DNA from: Bacteroidota bacterium
Lineage (GTDB): Bacteria > Bacteroidota > Bacteroidia > Bacteroidales > UBA4417
Direction: 5' to 3'
DNA: 8,770 nt
Assembly (NCBI GenBank): GCA_020048595.1
Contig: JAIFMH010000339.1
Coordinates: 1-8,770, forward strand
Part shown: positions 7,403 to 8,770 of the stretch, piece after piece
How positions within the stretch are numbered: position 1 is the first letter of the stretch
How the letters are laid out: the number at the start of each line of letters is the position of its first letter
Translations under genes and position numbers: made by a program
The notes under the pieces: model-generated
Database searches by the model: none
What the model saw: the letters and a program-made list of their open reading frames with translations, nothing else
What the model was told of the DNA's origin: nothing

Positions 7403-8770
7403 ATGCAGGAACTGCCATAGGATTTGTTTCGGAAGCTTTCATTGCATAATTCCTGGCAAGTCTGTATTGTTTCTGCACCATGAAAAGCTTTGAAATTTCG
7501 ACATACGAAGCAGCCCTGTATTCAAGGGATGCGGAAGCTATTGAGAATCCGTCGATAGCATCAGTATATTTTTTTAAACGGGCATTCGCAACTCCATAAG
7601 CAAAATTTGCTGCAGGATCATAGGTATCAATCGATAATGCTTTAGTAGCATATTTTAAAGCTATTTCAAATTCAGCACCGCGGATGGACAAATTAGCCAT
7701 AGCTGTTAATGCAGGAAGATAATTCGGATCTTTTTCAAGGCATTTTACATAACATTTCTCAGCATCATCCCAGAAACGTTGTTTATCCCACTCTCTTCCT
7801 TGAAGATACAATCCATAAAGTGAATTCCAGTCGAAATCAGCAGGCATGTTTACAGGCCGGCTAAGTGTTAATTCATTTCGATCGGTTGTGTACAGAATAT
7901 TATTTTCGCCCAGAACGACTTTTAATTTGTCAGCATTCCCATCAAATGAAAGTGAATCGGAAAAGAGCTGGAGTGGGGCTAGCGAAACCTGTTTCTCCCA
8001 AATCAGTTTATCATTCTGAAAAATCTTAAGTTTATCATTTGTCGCAGCAAGCGGACTGAACCACAGGTTAATCTGATTTCCTTTAGCCATCAGGTTTACA
8101 GAACCATCAGGCGTTCCGTATTTCAAGCCTTTGGTGCCTTTTACAGGAAACCAGTATTCGGTCCAGGTATCGGTGCCACCGGGAATAAAAGAGCGGTGTT
8201 TAAATGGAGTCAACGTGCTGTTGCTGGCTTCCTGGTTAAATAGCCGTCCTGATTGAACTTCAGTGTATTGTCCGTCCGTATCAGTGAGTAAATCTTCCCA
8301 AATCATTCCCTGCCGGGATAAACCCCATATCCAGAGTTTTTTACCAGGTTTTTCGTCATAATTTGCGTAATGGCCGGTTCCGAATTCATCATTATGCCAG
8401 TATCCGCCATAAAAACCGGTGTATTCACCAAAAACATGGTACGATTTGTATCCTTCAAAATTATTGTTTTCGTAAAACGAAAGATCACGGCCTTCTTTAT
8501 CTATAGGCCATGGACTATTTGAGCCATCGTGACCCAGGTAGTATTGACCGGGAAATGCATATTCAAGATTTCCTGCCACTTTTATCCCTGCATTGGTCCA
8601 GTGGTAATAGGATTGCTCAAGATTTGAAGGGTTATACCAGAATGAGCGTGTAGAAAAATACGCTTTATCTTTTGGCAGGTTAATTTCAACCCGCCAGCGT
8701 GTTCCCGAAGGCAGATCCGTACTCCCGACAAAACAGCTGATGCTTCCATCAGAATTAGTGCGCGTGAGGT
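7326..8770 (-). CDS. DUF5107-TPR protein, N-terminal part (5' end beyond window; frame ends early)
   Basis: The frame is open from the right edge (first full codons LTRTNSDGSISC) to a TGA at 7326-7328, about 480 codons, with the true start outside the window. The GTG at 8579 is not the start, because conserved sequence (SYYHWTNAGIKVAGNLEY) runs through it. The DUF5107 core is unmistakable: YLGHDG, FYENNNFEGYKSYHVF, GGYWHNDEFGTGHYANYDEK, WIWGLSRQGMIWEDLLTDTD and TDTWTEYWFPVKGT. From about 7840 the sequence turns into TPR helices, for example DDAEKCYVKCLEKDPNYLPA. The domain's function is undescribed; its beta-rich aromatic character suggests carbohydrate binding, which is inference. The last family-like residues are LSRLEGNKDE (to about 7356). 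The next ten (VFKSVKGNS, stop) look like out-of-frame read-through. Together with 6095-7402 this is one broken gene, the first visible in the cluster. Confidence 0.88.
   Translation of the reverse strand, partial: LTRTNSDGSISCFVGSTDLPSGTRWRVEINLPKDKAYFSTRSFWYNPSNLEQSYYHWTNAGIKVAGNLEYAFPGQYYLGHDGSNSPWPIDKEGRDLSFYENNNFEGYKSYHVFGEYTGFYGGYWHNDEFGTGHYANYDEKPGKKLWIWGLSRQGMIWEDLLTDTDGQYTEVQSGRLFNQEASNSTLTPFKHRSFIPGGTDTWTEYWFPVKGTKGLKYGTPDGSVNLMAKGNQINLWFSPLAATNDKLKIFQNDKLIWEKQVSLAPLQLFSDSLSFDGNADKLKVVLGENNILYTTDRNELTLSRPVNMPADFDWNSLYGLYLQGREWDKQRFWDDAEKCYVKCLEKDPNYLPALTAMANLSIRGAEFEIALKYATKALSIDTYDPAANFAYGVANARLKKYTDAIDGFSIASASLEYRAASYVEISKLFMVQKQYRLARNYAMKASETNPMAVPAFELLVTLSRLEGNKDEVFKSVKGNS

Noticed and set aside
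8577..8579. GTG at 8579 as the start of the DUF5107 gene
   Set aside because: Conserved family sequence continues in frame upstream (SYYHWTNAGIK) to the window edge, so the true start is outside.

Overview
The window looks like a piece of a Bacteroidota (Bacteroidetes) genome that encodes exported enzymes for breaking down complex glycans. Three things point there. The protein families (a DUF5107-TPR protein, a large GH123_N/DUF6067-type protein and a GH101 enzyme) fit glycan-degrading Bacteroidota. The base composition is moderately AT-rich. Neither visible start codon has a Shine-Dalgarno sequence, which is usual in that phylum. The genus cannot be named from this sequence.

All real genes lie on the minus strand, so transcription runs from the right edge to the left. 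In transcription order: (1) 8770-6095, a DUF5107-TPR gene whose 5' end lies outside the window and whose reading frame is broken near 7350-7358; (2) 5962-2954, an intact 1002-residue exported protein with GH123_N/DUF6067-like character and a C-terminal TIM-barrel-like region; (3) 2788-1, an exported endo-alpha-N-acetylgalactosaminidase of family GH101, cut by the left edge after 929 residues. The gaps are 132 and 165 bases. No strong terminator is visible in either, so one co-transcribed unit is plausible but not proven. There is no gene-free stretch above 300 bases, and no RNA gene, mobile element or CRISPR array was seen.

GH101 is the functional anchor. Family members release Gal-beta-1,3-GalNAc (core 1, T antigen) from Ser/Thr of mucin-type glycoproteins. 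The catalytic Asp/Glu pair and the substrate-gating Trp pair can be placed by motif and spacing. The other two genes are uncharacterised at the level of activity. By position they are candidate partners in mucin-type O-glycan or glycopeptide use. No SusC/SusD pair, sulfatase, regulator or transporter is visible, so this may be part of a larger locus or a small stand-alone cluster.

The points most worth checking are the broken DUF5107 frame (pseudogene, deletion or sequence error), the GH101 leader with two mutually exclusive 8-bp hairpins, and the unknown substrate of the GH123_N-like protein.
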